Below are positions 1 through 12,649 of a DNA stretch of 64,000 nt, piece by piece; the first letter of the stretch is position 1, and each line of letters starts with the position of its first letter. Position numbers and translations under genes: made by a program. The DNA comes from Molossus alvarezi (lineage: Eukaryota > Chordata > Mammalia > Chiroptera > Molossidae). The stretch covers positions 1,054,001 through 1,118,000 of the forward strand of contig CM073899.1 in NCBI GenBank assembly GCA_037176705.1, given 5' to 3'. Below the pieces are notes generated by a model, which was not told where the DNA came from, ran no database searches, and saw only the letters and a program-made list of their open reading frames with translations.

Positions 1-208
1 GTAAGGTAATCTTCTAAATATGGGGGAGGATGGAGTCATGACTTTGTGTGGTAAATACACAGCACAGTATCCAAATGAATAAGACAGAATGGTACACCTG
101 AAACCTATTTAAATGTACTAACAGCATTACTTCTATAAATTCAATAAAGCAGAAAACATACAGATAAAGTTTGTATTTCTCAAAAAATGTGTAAATAAAT
201 AAAATAGA
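1..208 (+). pseudogene. RBMY: RBMY copy A: 3' edge of an exon and its flank
   Basis: The window opens inside a segment that is also present at about 42.45-42.65 kb (copy C) and, more diverged, at 24.30-24.50 kb (copy B). The first ~30 bases ('ggtaatcttctaaatatggg') correspond to the end of the Gly/Arg-rich RBMY exon that is complete in copies B and C. Upstream exons, including those for the RNA-recognition motif, would lie left of the window. The rest is shared exon-flanking sequence ('tggtacacctgaaacct', 'ataaattcaataaa'), which might be an older repeat tail. Assignment rests on the alignment with copies B and C. Confidence 0.6.
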
Positions 209-1117
209 AGATTGTGATGGGCAGTACCAGTGCGTGGGTTTATATGTGAGAGTGTGGGAGAGTGTGAGACAGAGTGTGAGTGAATGTAAGCATGGCACTA
301 ACCTTGAGCAGTGCAGACACAGGGCAGAAGGTTCCTTTGCTGTGTATGGAAAGCAGAAGGCTCTGTGGTAAGTGGGAAGCCAGTAAATTTTTGTAGCACA
401 GCCGGGCATCCTCGCTGTATTGGAGGATCCAAATTCTTCACAGGGAGGAGGAAATAAAGGGGCTAGGGCCCAACAACCTGAATGCACTAGAGCTCACTGC
501 ACCATCTGTCCAGTGAATGCAGCTCTGTTGGCACAGTCAGCACACAGTAGGTGCCTGCAGCAGTAGTCCAAACCAGCGGGGAGCCAGGGCGCCAACCCTA
601 TAGCAGCTGAGGTTCATCCAGGTCTGTAGCTGTGGTGATGCTATGGGACTCAGGCACCAGATTCTTGCCCAGTGGTGGTGCAAAGGTATTCCAGGACCCA
701 AGGCCATGGTTGCATGCCCCCAGCCAAAGACCCAAGCCAGTGGCAGCACCCACCCACCCCAGAACCCACGCCACAGTGGCACACACCTATCCCAAATCCA
801 GGGACCAGGTCCATGGCAGCATGCACTCACCACAGGACTCAAGCCCATCGGTGTGGGTGGGCCAGCCCAGGTTCCAAGACAGAAGCCTGCACTGGGGAGT
901 GGCCCAGCCCAGACACCAGGCTCCAGGCCTACAGCAGAACATCAGCATAGACCAATCAAGAGCCATGCCACAAACCAAGCAGCAGGACCTGCTGTGACCA
1001 CTACAGTAGTGGAACTAGATTGGACCCCCTTCCCTCTGCAGTAGCAAAATCTCTGGTGCAGAGCATCCTCAGCCTCCAACACCACTAAAATATTAGGACC
1101 AGGGAGCCCCCCAGGGC

Positions 1118-1450
1118 AGCAGCAGCAGCAGCAGTAGCAGTGCAAACCGGGAGCTGAGACTTGCCCTCAGCAGCTACTGATGAGGAGCTGAGCCCCAATG
1201 GTCAGCAGGTTTCCCCAACAGTACACCAGTGAGACCCATGGATATCAGAAGCATACCAGAGGGACCCACAAACCTCATAAGTGCACAAATAATACACACA
1301 AACTCCAGTAGTGAACCAACAATATCCACAAACCCCAACAGGACAACCGCTGGACCCACACTCCTCAGCAAGAAACCAGCAGGTCCCCACAATTCAGCAG
1401 GGCACCAGAAAAACCCACATACCCCCCAGCAGCAGGAGCACATATTAGCA
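1118..1450 (+). repeat. Degenerate tandem repeats in L1-A 5'UTR
   Basis: A (CAG)n-like patch at ~1118-1140 is followed by a degenerate ~30-36-bp minisatellite at ~1225-1450, with units built around 'cccacaaac', 'cagcag' and 'accag'. A longer version lies in the matching 5'UTR of L1-C (43.68-43.96 kb). The repeats create Pro/Gln-rich open frames on one strand and hydrophobic ones on the other, which are compositional rather than genic. Confidence 0.6.
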
Positions 1451-1712
1451 GTGTAGACCCATCCCCAGCAGTATCAACAGAAGCTGATCAAGAGTGGTGC
1501 CCCAGCCCAAGCAGCAGAGAATTTCAGAGAGCCAAGAGCAGCACAAGAGACCAATTTCAGCCACCAGGTGTCAATGCTTTAGGACTCACAGCAGACAAAA
1601 AGAACTGTACACAAAAACAGCCATAAAGGCACAGCAACCTTCACTGATACACACTGACCTGCCTACATATTCTAACATCTCTCACCAAGCTTAGAACTAC
1701 CACATTGATAAA

Positions 1713-2443
1713 ATGGTGAGACAAAGAAACAACACCCAAATGAAAAAAAAAAAAAAAAGAGAGATGTCACCAGAAATGGAACTACAGGAACTAGAAGAGA
1801 GCAACTTATCAGACAAAGAATTCAAAGGAATGATTATAAGGGTGCTCACAAAATTTGGTGAGAATTACAACCAACTGAATAAGAATTATGAAGAATTCAC
1901 TAAAAACTACTTCAGCTGAAAAAAAAAGAGGTAGAAGCAATGGGTATAAAGGTAGAAGCTATACATAGCAATCAAGAGAAAATACAGAAAGACATAGCTG
2001 ATAAGCAAAATATCTTAGCAGCATTCATTAGTAGATTAGAAGAAGCTGAAGACCAAATCAGCGATTTGGAAGACAAGGTAGAGAAAAACACCCACAAAGA
2101 GCAGCAAGTGGAGAAAAAGTTTAAAAAGCAGGAGGAGAGTTTAAGGGAGCTGTGGGATAATACCAAATGTAACAACATTTGTATTATAGGGGTACCTAAA
2201 AGAGAAGAATCAAAGGAAGAAATAGAGGAGCTGCTTGAAGTAATAATGTCCGAAAACTCTCCTAAACTGGTAAAGGAAAATGTCACACAAGTCCAAGAGA
2301 CACAGAGAGTTCCAAGTGAGATGAACCCCAGAAGACCCACAGGTAAACATACCATAATAGAAACAGCAAACATTAAACCCAAAGAAAGAATCTTAAAGGA
2401 AGCAAGAGACACAGAAAGTTACCTACAATGGAGCTCCCATTAG
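1713..2443 (+). pseudogene. L1 ORF1 remnant (L1-A)
   Basis: Two successive open stretches (1713-1919 and 1940-2443) together resemble L1 ORF1p, the RNA-binding trimeric chaperone of L1. The first starts 'MVRQRNN' and has 'LSDKEFKGMIIRVL'; the second has a coiled-coil-like part with 'EEAEDQISDLEDKVE', then RRM-type 'LWDNTKCNNICIIGVP' and C-terminal-domain sequence. A stop and adenine run near 1917-1939 break the frame, and the C-terminal end is also lost near 2443. Not functional. Confidence 0.85.
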
Positions 2444-3810
2444 ACTGTGAGTTGATTTCTCAATAGAAACACTGCAGGCCAGAACGGAGTTGCATAAAGT
2501 ATACAAAGCAATGCAAGGCTATCAATCAAAATTGAAAGAGAAATAAAGAGATTCATGGATAAAAACAAAAAACAAAGAAAAAGATAAAAAAATTTACCAC
2601 CACCAAACCAGCACTGCAAAAATTGCTGAAGGGACTGTTGTAAGAAGAAGAAACAGAGAGAGAGAAAGAACACAGGCATAAATTAAAAATGACAACTAAG
2701 TACCATCTAGCATTAATAACTTTAAATGTAAATAACTAAATGCTCCAAACAAAAGATATAGGGTCATTGATAGGATAAGGAAACATGACCCATATATATG
2801 CTGTTTACAAGAAACTCATCTCACAACAAAACTCTCACACATGATAAAAGTGAAGGGATGGAAAAAACTTAACCAAGCAAACAGAATTGAAAAAATAAAA
2901 ATAAAAAAGCTGGTGTAGCAATACTCATATTCGAGAAGATAGACTTCAAAATGAAGGCCATAAGAAGACACAAAGAACATCACTCCATACTATTAAAATC
3001 AGCAATCTGACAAGAGGATATAACACATGTAAACATATATGCACTAAGTATTGGAGCTCCAAAATATAATAAATAACTTCTGAAGAACTTTAAGGAGGAT
3101 ATCAATAGCCATATGATCTTGGTGTGTGGTTTAACACTCCACTTACACCACTGGATAGATCTTCAAGACAATAAACTTAACAAGGACATAAAGTCCTTAT
3201 GATGACCTACATCAATTGGACTTAACTGAAAATTACAGAACATTTCACCACAAAGCTGCAGAGTATGCATTCTTCTCAAGAGTACACGGGACCATTCTCA
3301 AAGATAGAAGACATGTTAGGACACAAAGGAAGTCTCTAAAATTAAAAAAAAATATATTGAAATAATATCAGGCATCTTCTCAGACAACAATGCATAAACT
3401 AGAACTCAGTTATAACAAAACCACACAAAAACATTAAACTCACGGAGGCTAAACAGCATGCTATTAAACAAAAACGGGTTACTAGTGAGATCAAGGAAGC
3501 AATAAATACTTCCTGAAAACCAATAAAAATAAACACACAACAACACAAAAATTATGGCATGAAGAGAGAGCAGTCCTGAGAAGGAATTTCATAGCACTAC
3601 AGGCCTACCACAAAAACAAGAAACATTTCTAATTGATACTGTAAAGCTACAGCTTAAAGATCTAGAGAGAAAACAAAACAGAAAAAACCAGAGCAAGTAC
3701 AAGGAAAGGAGTAGTAAAGGTCAAAGCAGAAATAAATGAAATAGAGGCCAAAACAAACAAACAAACAAAATGCAGTTCAAAACATAAATAAAACCAAAAG
3801 CTGGTTCTTT

Positions 3811-4029
3811 ATCCTCACCCGAGGACATTTTTTTCTTTTTTCTTTTTTTTGTTCAGATAGAGTGGGAGGGAGAGAGAGGAAGAGAGAGAGAGAGAAACAT
3901 CGACGTGAAAGGGACACATTGAATGGTTGCCACCTGCAAAACCCAACCAGGGCCAAGGACAAACTGCAACTGAGGTACGTGCCCTTAGCGGAAACCGAAC
4001 CCGGGTCTCTCTGGACTGCAGGCCAACGC
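3811..4029 (-). mobile_element. VES-type SINE nested in L1-A
   Basis: Reverse-strand tRNA-derived SINE: on the minus strand it shows the box-B-like part 'gggttcggtttccgc', 'tgtccctttcacgtcgatg', a CT-rich stretch and 'gaacaaaa'. It is flanked by a perfect 15-bp target-site duplication 'aaaagctggttcttt' at 3796-3810 and 4030-4044. Copy C's L1 has the uninterrupted site near 46.24 kb, so this insertion is younger than the A/C duplication. The first ~30 bases of the SINE head appear missing. Confidence 0.9.
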
Positions 4030-6273
4030 AAAAGCTGGTTCTTTTAAAAAAAATAAACAAGATTAATTGACCTTTAGGCAGACTCACCAAGAAACAAAAA
4101 GAGAGGACACAAATAAACAAAATCAGAAACCAATGAGGAGAATTAACAACTAGCACCACAGAAATACAACAGATCATGAAAACATACTATGAACAATTAT
4201 ATGCCAACAAACTGGACAATCAAGGCAAAATGAAATAATCTCTAGAAACACAGTCCCCCAGAACTAAACCAGGAACAGATAGAAAACTTGAACAGACCAA
4301 TAACAACAAAGAAAATTGAAGTTGTAATCAAGACTCTACAAGCAAACAAAAGCCCAGCCCAAGAAGGCTTCACAGAAGAGTTTTACTGAACATTCAAAGA
4401 AGTTCTAATACCTCTTCTTCTCAAACTATTTCAAAAAGTCTAAGTAGATGGCAGACTTCCAATATCATTTTATGAAGCCAACATAATTTTATTTCCAAAA
4501 TCACATAAAGACACTACAGAGAAAGAAGACCACAGACCGATATTCCTCATAAACACAGATGCCAAAATACTTAACAAAATATTAGCAAATTGAATCCAGA
4601 AGTATATCAAAAAATTATCCACCATGACCAAGTAGGATTCATCACAGAAATGCAAAGATGTTACAACATTCTTAAATCACTAAATGTGATACACCACATA
4701 AGCAAACAAACAAACAAAAAAACCATATAATCAAAATAATAGATAGTGAAGAAGCATTTGACAAAATGAGCACCCATTTCTGCTAAAGACACTCAGCAAT
4801 GTGGGAATACAGGGATTATATGCCAACATAATAAAGGCCATATATGAAAAACCTACAGCCAATATCATACTCAATGGGCAAAAACTAAACACATTTTCCT
4901 TAAGAATGGATACAAGACATGGATTCCAATTTTGCCTCTCTTATTTAACATGGTATTGGAAATCTTAGCCACAGCAATTAGACAAATAAAAAATAAATAA
5001 ACGGGATCCAAATTGAAAAGGAGGAAGTGAAATTGTCATTATATGAAGATTACCTGACATTTTACATAAAAAACCATAAAGACACCATCAAAAATCTACT
5101 AGACTGCCCTTATCAGTTTGGATCAGAGGTTGGAACATCAGCTTGCAGACCAGAGGGAACCGGGTTTGGTTGTCACTAAAGGCACATAACAAACAAACAA
5201 ACAAAAATCTATAGACTTAATAAATAAGTTTGGTAAACTAGCAGGGTACAAAATTAACATAAAAAATCAATGGCATTTTTATACACCAACAATAAACTCA
5301 CAGAAAAAAGAAACAATCTCATTTACCATTGTGGTAAAAAAACAAAAACAAACAAACAAACAAACAAAAAAACAAAAACAAAAAACTAGAAATAAACCTA
5401 ACCAAAGACATAAAGGATCACTTCCCATTAAACTACTAGTCATTGAAAAAAAGAAATAGAGGAAGACATGAAAAAGTGGAAGCATATACCTTCTTTGTGG
5501 ATTGGAAGAATTAACATCATTAAAATTTCAATACTACCCAAAGCTATATATAGATTCAATGCAATCCTCATCAAAATACCAACGATATACTTCATAGAAT
5601 AAAACAAATAATTCAAAAGTTTATATGGAACCAAAAAGGCCCTGAATACCCACAGCAATCTTGAAAAAGAAGAACAAAGTAGAAGAGATCACATTACCAG
5701 ACATCAGGTTATACAACAAAGCCAGGGTAATCAAAACAGCCTGGTACTGACAAGAGAATAGGCACATAGATCAATGGAACAGAATAGAGAACCCAGAAAT
5801 TGACACAAGACAATATGCTCAATTGATATTTGACAAAGGTGGCAAGAGCATAAAGTGGAGTCAACAGAGCCTCTTTAATTAATGGTATTGGGAAAATTGG
5901 ACAGCTACTTGCAAAAAATGAACCTAGACCACCAACATATACCATACACAAGAATAAACTCAAAATGAATAAAATACTTAAATGTGATTGTGAGTTCATA
6001 AAAATCCTAGAAGAAAATGCAGGCAACAAAATTTTACACATTATATGCTGCAGAATTTTCACTGATAAAACACCTAAGGCAACAGAAACACAAAAGAAAA
6101 TGAACACTTGGGACTACATCAAACTTAAAAGCTTCTGCATAGCGAAAGAACCAACCATCAGAACAGTAAAAGAACTCACTATAGGGGAGAGCATAATTGC
6201 AAATGATACATCAGATAAGGGGTTCATTTCCAGAATATATAGAATACTAACACAAGTCAAGAAAAGGAAGACA

Positions 6274-6523
6274 GCACTGGTCAGCTTGGCTCAGCGGTTA
6301 GAGCGTTGTCCTGCAGTTCACAGAGACCCGGTTCAGTCCCCGCTAAGGCATGTACCTCGGTTACAATTTGTCTCCAGCCCTAGTTGGGTTGTAAAGGTGG
6401 CAGCCAATCAATGTGTCCTTTCATGTAAATGTTTTCTCTCTCTTTCTCTTCCTCCCACTCTATCTGAACAAAAAATGGAAAAATGTCCTCAGGTGAGGAT
6501 GAAAAAAAAAAAGAAAGAAAGAA
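6274..6523 (+). mobile_element. VES-type SINE nested in L1-A ORF2
   Basis: Full SINE with head 'gcactggtcagcttggctc', B-box-like 'ggttcagtccccgct', a CT-rich stretch and A-rich tail with 'aaagaaag' repeats. A perfect 14-bp target-site duplication 'agaaaaggaagaca' lies at 6260-6273 and 6524-6537. It interrupts the ORF2 remnant. Confidence 0.92.
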
Positions 6524-7413
6524 AGAAAAGGAAGACAAAGAACCCAGTTAAAATTGGGCAGAGGAACTAAAGAGACACCTCTCCACACAGGGCATACAAA
6601 TAACCAAGAGACATATAAAAAAAATGCTCAAGGTCCTGAATCATCAGAGAGATGCAAATTAAAACTACTGTGAGGTATCACATTACACCTGTCAGAATGG
6701 CCACCTTCAACAAACCATCCAACAAGTGCTGAAAAGTGTGTGGAGGAAAGGGGACCCTAGTAAACTGATAGTGGGAATGCAGACTGGTGCAGACATTCTG
6801 GAAAACTCTATGGTGTTACCTAAAAAAATTAGATATTAAACTGCCATTTGACCCAGTGATCCCATTTCTAGAAATATTCCATACAAAGCCTGAAAGACCA
6901 CTCAGAACAAATATATGTACCATCATGTTTGTGGCAACACTATTTACAATAGCTAAGATCTGGGAACCACCCAAATGTCCATCAGTAGACGAATGGATAT
7001 ATACACAATTCAGTTATATGCAACTGTAAGAAAGAAAGATCTCTCATACTTTGAGACAACATGGAGGGACCTGGAAAGTATTATCCTAAGTGAAGCAAGA
7101 CAAGCAGAAAAAAGAAAAAGATCACATAATCTCAGTTTATCTGGAATATAATAAACTAAACACACTTATTAATAAAATAGACCCAGAGACATAGAAGTAG
7201 GGAACAGACTGACATTTCTCACAAGGTTGGGGTGAGAGGGAGGGATCAACCATAGAACTTACATATGTATGCATAATCGATGGACATAGACAACAAATCT
7301 GGGGACCTGGTGGGAGGGGATGAGGAGGAGAGAGTCAATGGAGGGAAAAAGGAGAAATATCTGTGATAGAAATAAATTAATAAACATAAATTAATAAATA
7401 ATTAATAAAATAA

Positions 7414-8652
7414 AAGCATTTTTTAAAATAATGAAACAATAGGAGTAAAAACAGTATTATGGATGTATAGAAATATCTCCAATATTATTAAAATCTTGTA
7501 TAAGCTAAATAAACTATGTAATTGGTTAGATTAGGGGTTCATATTGATAATGAAAATGATACGTAAATACTAAAAGTTATTACTGTTATAATAATAAATG
7601 AAATAAAGACTATGCAAAACATTCATGAGCACCTTTCAGGGAATTGTCATAAATTTCAAGCAACATGCAGACAGCTTTACCATTATTACTGTTTACCTCT
7701 ATTCCCCCCAGCTGTTCTCTGCCATACTCAGTTTCATTGATCACAGATTGAAATGTTGCTCTTTGGGGCCAAAAAGCTGATATGAGTTCAAAGTGGTGAT
7801 TCCTACATAATTAATGATTAATGACACATGTGTTAATTTATTCTAAAATTCAGTATAATTCCTCATAAGATATTAGAGAACGTTGTAAACTACAGAGCAA
7901 AATGCAAATCATGCAAAATACAAAAAAATCATGAAGAATCACTTCATATTTTAGGACTGACTTGGAAAGAACTTGTTCTCAGTATATAAATATGCAAAGT
8001 ATTTATACTTTGGTGTGAGCATTTCCAGCCTGTGGTGGTGTTGTTGTTTGTTTTGTTTTTTTGTAGAAAACTTTGTATTGGGGAATACAAAGTGCATCAG
8101 GGGAATGTGTAGAGATCCCTGTAGGTTCCCAAATGACCCTGTGACTCAGGGAAGGAGTAAAAGTCACTTCTGTACAATATGAATGTATATTTCTTTGTTG
8201 TGTGTAAAGGAGGAAAGTGAAATACTGCCAAGGATGTGTATGAACAATTCACAGAAAGGTTATTTTTTATTTTATGCATTATTTTTTTTTCACTCAGTAT
8301 GAAAGGAAGGAACATTTCTGTTCAGAAATATTTATGTATCAGAAAAGCTTCATTGATGAGTTGTTCAGTGTTCCAGTTTTTAAAGATTTAGCATCTGTTT
8401 TTTATAATTAGGTGTGTGACCTTCTAGGAGATGTCCCCATAACAGCGTTTGACCACTAAGGTGATCATGGGCAGAAGTTACCAATTTGCATTGTACAATA
8501 TATATTCATGCTCATTTTCTTTAGCGTACTCACAACAAGGGAATTGGAATATAAACAGAGTTTGATGTGAGAAAAGTGAAAAATGAATATCAAGTTTTCA
8601 ATACTATTAAAATTGAGCAGAGCACAGTCTTTTGATTAAGAATGAGGGTTTA
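7414..8652. other. RBMY-A intronic flank, then A-specific DNA
   Basis: 7430-7560 aligns with 24.53-24.65 kb of copy B ('gtattatggatgtatagaa', 'taattggttaga'), marking the far side of the L1-A insertion. From ~7.57 kb the sequence no longer matches B, and the counterpart of B's second exon (24.75 kb) is not seen. The remainder is AT-rich with no recognised gene or repeat. Confidence 0.6.
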
Positions 8653-8908
8653 GCCCTGGCCGGTTTGGCTCAGCGGTTAGAGCGTCGGCCTGCGGTCCCG
8701 AGAGACCCGGGTTCAGTTCCCGCTAAGGGCATGTACCTTGGTTGCAGTTTGTCCCCGGCCCTGGTTGATCGTGCGGGTGGCAGCCACTCGATGTGTCCCT
8801 TTCACATTGATGTTTCTCTCTCTCTCTTCCTCTCTCCTCCTCCCACTCTACCTGAACAAAAAAATGGAAAAATGTCCTCAGGTGAGGATAAAAAAAAAAA
8901 AGAAAAAA
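8653..8908 (+). mobile_element. VES-type SINE, complete
   Basis: The clearest VES copy in the window: head 'gccctggccggtttggctc', pol III B-box-like 'gggttcagttcccgc', CT-rich stretch, 'tgtcctcaggtgagg' and an A tail. A perfect 15-bp target-site duplication 'aagaatgagggttta' lies at 8638-8652 and 8909-8923. VES SINEs are a hallmark of bat genomes, which is the main basis for the organism call. Confidence 0.95.
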
Positions 8909-8923
8909 AAGAATGAGGGTTTA

Positions 8924-9632
8924 TGTATAAGTGAATTGAAATGATAGTATGTTATTATTCTTCTAGGTAATACCTTTATGTGATGTGTTGTGAGTTGAAT
9001 ATTTTAATGTGAAAATCTAAACCTTTGATATTATCGACTATAAATGCTTTTTTTGAACTCATACTTTTGAGAACATCCATTGACAGTTTTCCTCATATCC
9101 TGAAGACTTATTTTTGCATTTAATGTATCACAATTTACCACATGCCAGATCTCTTTCTCTCACATCAGTATTAGGTGTTACTTATGGGTTTCTACGTTTT
9201 GCACAATAACTCTGTGAATTGTACTAATATCATATAAAGTGACACTTTTATTCTTTAGGACTAACATCAGTACTTCTAAAGTTAAAACTGCTTAGTAAAT
9301 ATTTGTCAACATTAACACAAATAATCATTTAACCAATGTTCCTCCACTTAAGGAAAAATATGTTATTTCAACACAGATATTGGTGGATATATTTATACCT
9401 CCACAAAAGTCCTACATGGGACTCTCTCCAGTTAAAAGTAGTCCATTTTGAAGATGTGGAGCACCTCCTTCTAAGATCTTCCCTTTCTGAAGATCCAAGG
9501 AGAAGCAATCCTGGGAAGGGAGGTAAGTCAAGGACTTGCTATGTATGGCAATGACCACAATTTCTTATGGATGATAGTGCTCTACCTTTTTTTTTTTTTT
9601 TTTGTATAACTGACACATCTTTTTTTTTTTTT
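8924..9632. other. AT-rich DNA, nothing recognised
   Basis: No exon, SINE or L1 signature was recognised. The 3' part has two T-runs (9582-9603 and 9620-9635), the second being the poly(T) end of the antisense L1 that follows. Confidence 0.5.
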
Positions 9633-11236
9633 TACATTTTTTTAAATTTTATATTTGTTACAGATGTTTCTTCCTTTTTACCCCATTGACACCCTGCTCT
9701 CCATCCCTCCCACCTTGTCCCCAGCTTTGTTGTCCTCTCCATTGGTTATACCTACATGCATCTAAGTTATGTGATTTATCTCTAAACCCCCTCGCACCCT
9801 CTTCTGAGGGTTGTCTGCTTGTACCCTACTTCTACGTCTCTGGGTTTAGGCTTTTCCTCAGACTGTTATGTTCATTATATTCCCCAAATAAGTGATATCA
9901 TATGGTATTTGTCCTTTGCTGTTTGCCTTGTTTCACTTAGGATAATACTTTCCAGGTCCCTCCATGTCATCTCAAAGGATGAGATATTTTTCGTTCTTAC
10001 AGCTTCATAGTACTCCATTGTGTATATGTACCACGACTTTTTTATCCATTCATCTATGGATGGATACTTGGGCTATTTCCAGTATTAGCTATTGTATTAG
10101 TGCTGCTAAAAACATGGGGGTACATATATCTTTCTGATTGGTCTTTCAGGCTTCTTAAGGTATATTCCTAGAAGTGGGATCACTGTGTTAGAAGGTAGTT
10201 CAATTTTTAATGTTTTGAGATGACACCATAGTGTTTTCCATAGTGGCTTCACGTATCTGCATTCCTACCAACAGTGTACTAGGATCCCCTTTTCTCCATA
10301 TGCTTGCCAACACTTGATTGATGATTTGTTGACGGTGGCCATTTTGACAGGTGTGAGGTGATTCCTCACTGTTGTTTTAATTTGCATCTCTCTGATGATT
10401 AGTGATGATGAACATTTCTTTATTTTTTCTTAGCCATATGTATGTCCTGTTTGGAGAGGTGTATATGTAGTTCTGCTATTTTTTAGGTGGGTTTTTTGTC
10501 TTCCTTTCATTGAGTTCTAATATATACTCTATATATTTTGGAAATTAACCCCTTATCTGATATATCGTTGGCAATGATGCTTTCCCATACAGTGGGTTGC
10601 TTTTCAATTTGATGGTTGTTTTTTTGTTTTGTTTTGTTTTTTCTGTGCAGAAGCTTTTGAGTTTTATGTAGTCCCATGTGTTCATTTTCTCCTTTGTTTC
10701 TGTTGCCTTCAGTGATGTATCAGTGAAAATTGTGCTGCATATGATGTCTGAAATATTGTTGCCTACATTTTTTTCTAGAATTTTTGTGGATTCATGGATC
10801 GCATTTAATTATTTTATTCCTTTTGAGTTTGGTGTGTGTCTGTGTGTGTGTGTGTGTGTGTGTTTATGCGTGTGTGTATGGTGTAAGTTGATGGTCTGGT
10901 TTCTTTTTTCTTTTTTGCATATAGCTGCCCAATTTTTTCAACAACATTTATTAAAGAGTCTGTCTGTATTCCTTGAATATTCTTGCCTCCTTTGTCAAAT
11001 ATTAATTGAGCATAATGTCATGGGTCCATTTCTGGGTTCTCTGTTCTGTTCCATATGTCTGTTCTTGTGCCAGTGGCAGTTTTTCTTATTACAGTCGCTT
11101 TGTAGTATAACCTGATATCTGGTATTGTGGTCCCACCTACTTTGTCTTTCTTTCGCAAGATTGCTGTGACTATTCAGGGCCTATTTTGGTTCCATATAAA
11201 CTTTTGAAATATTTGTTTTAGTTTTGTGAAATGTGT
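9633..11236 (-). mobile_element. L1, 5'-truncated, antisense
   Basis: Minus-strand L1 3' end: the left end is a T-rich tract (poly(A) on the minus strand), then antisense 3'UTR and ORF2 C-terminal sequence. Antisense signatures include 'ccccttatctgatatat', 'agaagcttttgag' and 'ttgccaacacttg'. It stops near 11.236 kb within ORF2, the usual outcome of incomplete target-primed reverse transcription. It lies in the RBMY-A interval, has no counterpart in copy B, and contains a (TG)n run at ~10841-10862. Confidence 0.85.
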
Positions 11237-11756
11237 CGTTATGCACTACTTTAAAATTATGGTTAACCTGAAATTCAGCAAAACAAATGGAAAGCAAGTT
11301 GTACCTGAACAGTATTCCTGATCATGGTCTGTTTTATGGATTAATGTGTAGGGAAAAGTGCCACAGCTTCTCAGTGTGGAAACATTCCTTTGGAGTCCGT
11401 GTTAATGTAGAATTCCTTTTGATGTATAAAATCACCTCTAACATTCTGTGTTTTGTAGAATTTGTCACATGGTTTAGACATTAAAATTTGCATAAAAACC
11501 CTTTTGTTTTTTGAAAGAGTATTTTGATCAACAGCAGTGTTAGCTTCTGTATTTGGACTGCCTAGTCAAAGAGGTACACAATAACTGATACCTGGCATTT
11601 TAGTTATTTTTGTTTCTTTGTTTGGATCATGTCCACCCTCTGGAAGTTCAGTTTTAATGGATACTTTCTTAATTTCAACACGACTGCTACCAGATAATGG
11701 CTGCTAATGTTTTCCCAATCTAAAAGATATTACAAAGTTTTTTAAAGACCAGAATA
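11237..11756. other. RBMY-A interval, nothing recognised
   Basis: AT-rich sequence between the antisense L1 and the repeat module. No exon or repeat family was recognised and no alignment to copy B or C was found by eye. Confidence 0.45.
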
Positions 11757-12073
11757 TTTCAGAGAGCCTGTGCAACCCAGCAGGGGCTGTGCAATCCAGT
11801 TACCCGCAGGTCCTGCGGGGTGCTGAAGCACCAGAGAAGCCTGTGCGACCCAGCAGCCAATAACATAGGCATAGACTCGGGTCCCCAAAGGGATGGTGCC
11901 ATCCAGATACCAGTGGGTACTGCATGGTGCAGGGGCACCAGAGAGGACTGTGTGGCCCAACTGTGCACAAGATATGTGTAGAGAATGTGGAAATGGAGAT
12001 GAAATGAATGGAAGCTACACAGACAGTCTCCCAAGACCAATCAGGAGTTACAAGTAGAATAAAGACAAATCCT
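11757..12073 (+). repeat. ~316-bp module with internal repeats (copy 1)
   Basis: This aligns end to end with 13205-13520 (shared 'cagcaggg', 'taacataggcatagac/gcc', 'gtgaagcaccag'-like blocks, 'ttaaagacaaatcctc'). Inside it, a motif of the form 'tgtgyracccagcag ... gcaggrtgc' recurs two to three times at roughly 65-110-bp spacing. The second copy abuts the 5'UTR of L1-D, so this could be a detached L1 5'-end promoter segment. The right edge lies directly against RBMY exon sequence and replaces that exon's first half. Confidence 0.6.
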
Positions 12074-12077
12074 CGGC

Positions 12078-12105
12078 TTTTATAGGCAGTCATATGAGAG
12101 ATGTG
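12078..12105 (+). pseudogene. RBMY: RBMY copy A: truncated exon (Tyr/Ser-rich region)
   Basis: Only the 3' third of the exon that is complete in copy B at 26045-26133 remains ('cagtcatatgagagatgtg', then a good donor 'gtaag'). The 5' part and its acceptor are replaced by the ~316-bp module. The intron sequence that follows (to ~13.15 kb) aligns with copy B to 27.18 kb, including a shared antisense SINE. This exon cannot be spliced normally. Confidence 0.7.
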
Positions 12106-12649
12106 GTAAGATGAAATGACAGCTTGAGTGTGTCACAGAATTAGATTTAAGAAGCCAGATGGCATCTTACCCTACATTTAATACCAATCAAAAAATGGGA
12201 AATTATGGCTTGTGCCTTTGGATTAGTTCAAATGATTTTGAATTATTTTCTTATTACCTTCTTTAAGAGAATAGATTGCTTTGGGGATAAAGTGGCAGTG
12301 CCATCATTTTTCCTTATTAAAGAAATATTATTCAATAGTTTTTTTTTTATTGTATTTGTTGCTCATGTACACAGAAATGTATTTGTTTCATTTGTCTTTA
12401 TTGTGTGTGTGAGGGATCTTCATAGTTTTATTTAAGGTCTGGCAACTAAGAAAGAGAGATGCCTGAAGCTGTTGAATCCTGCAGGAGCCTTGACTGGACT
12501 TAGGATAAAACATGCCAACCAGATACTTACTATTCACCAGGAAATTTACCTGTAACCTTTTGTACTGTTAACAACACTAACAATGAGCCAGCACAAACAG
12601 GGTTTTTTAAGCATTTTTGAAAAGAATCCTATCCTAGAGTATTTTAACA

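Larger units (their letters stand above)
209..7413 (+). mobile_element. L1 retrotransposon (L1-A), near full length, decayed
   Basis: Sense-strand LINE-1 with 5'UTR (~209-1712), ORF1 remnant, ORF2 remnant and A-rich 3' end. ORF2 pieces are readable, for example 5965-6250 (C-terminal region with 'NTWDYIKLKSFCIAKE') and 6787-7029 ('LPFDPVIPFLEI'). Numerous stops and frameshifts make it immobile. Boundaries come from comparing with the empty site in copy B at ~24.50-24.53 kb; a possible imperfect target-site duplication is 'aataaaatagaag' (~195-208) and 'aataaaataaaag' (~7401-7413). Two VES SINEs are nested in it. The same L1 at the same relative site occurs at 42.65-47.08 kb, so it predates the A/C duplication. 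The exact 5' end is uncertain by some tens of bases. Confidence 0.85.

Noticed and set aside
1225..1450. CRISPR-like spaced repeats
   Set aside because: Units are degenerate and contiguous, in a mammalian L1 5'UTR; no cas-type genes and wrong domain of life.
632..1456. Overlapping Pro/Gln-rich open frames on both strands near the left end
   Set aside because: Caused by the GC-rich repeat-bearing L1 5'UTR; no independent gene evidence.
8653..8908. A functional tRNA gene
   Set aside because: tRNA-like A and B boxes belong to the VES SINE; the sequence continues into a CT-rich stretch and A tail and does not fold as a complete tRNA.
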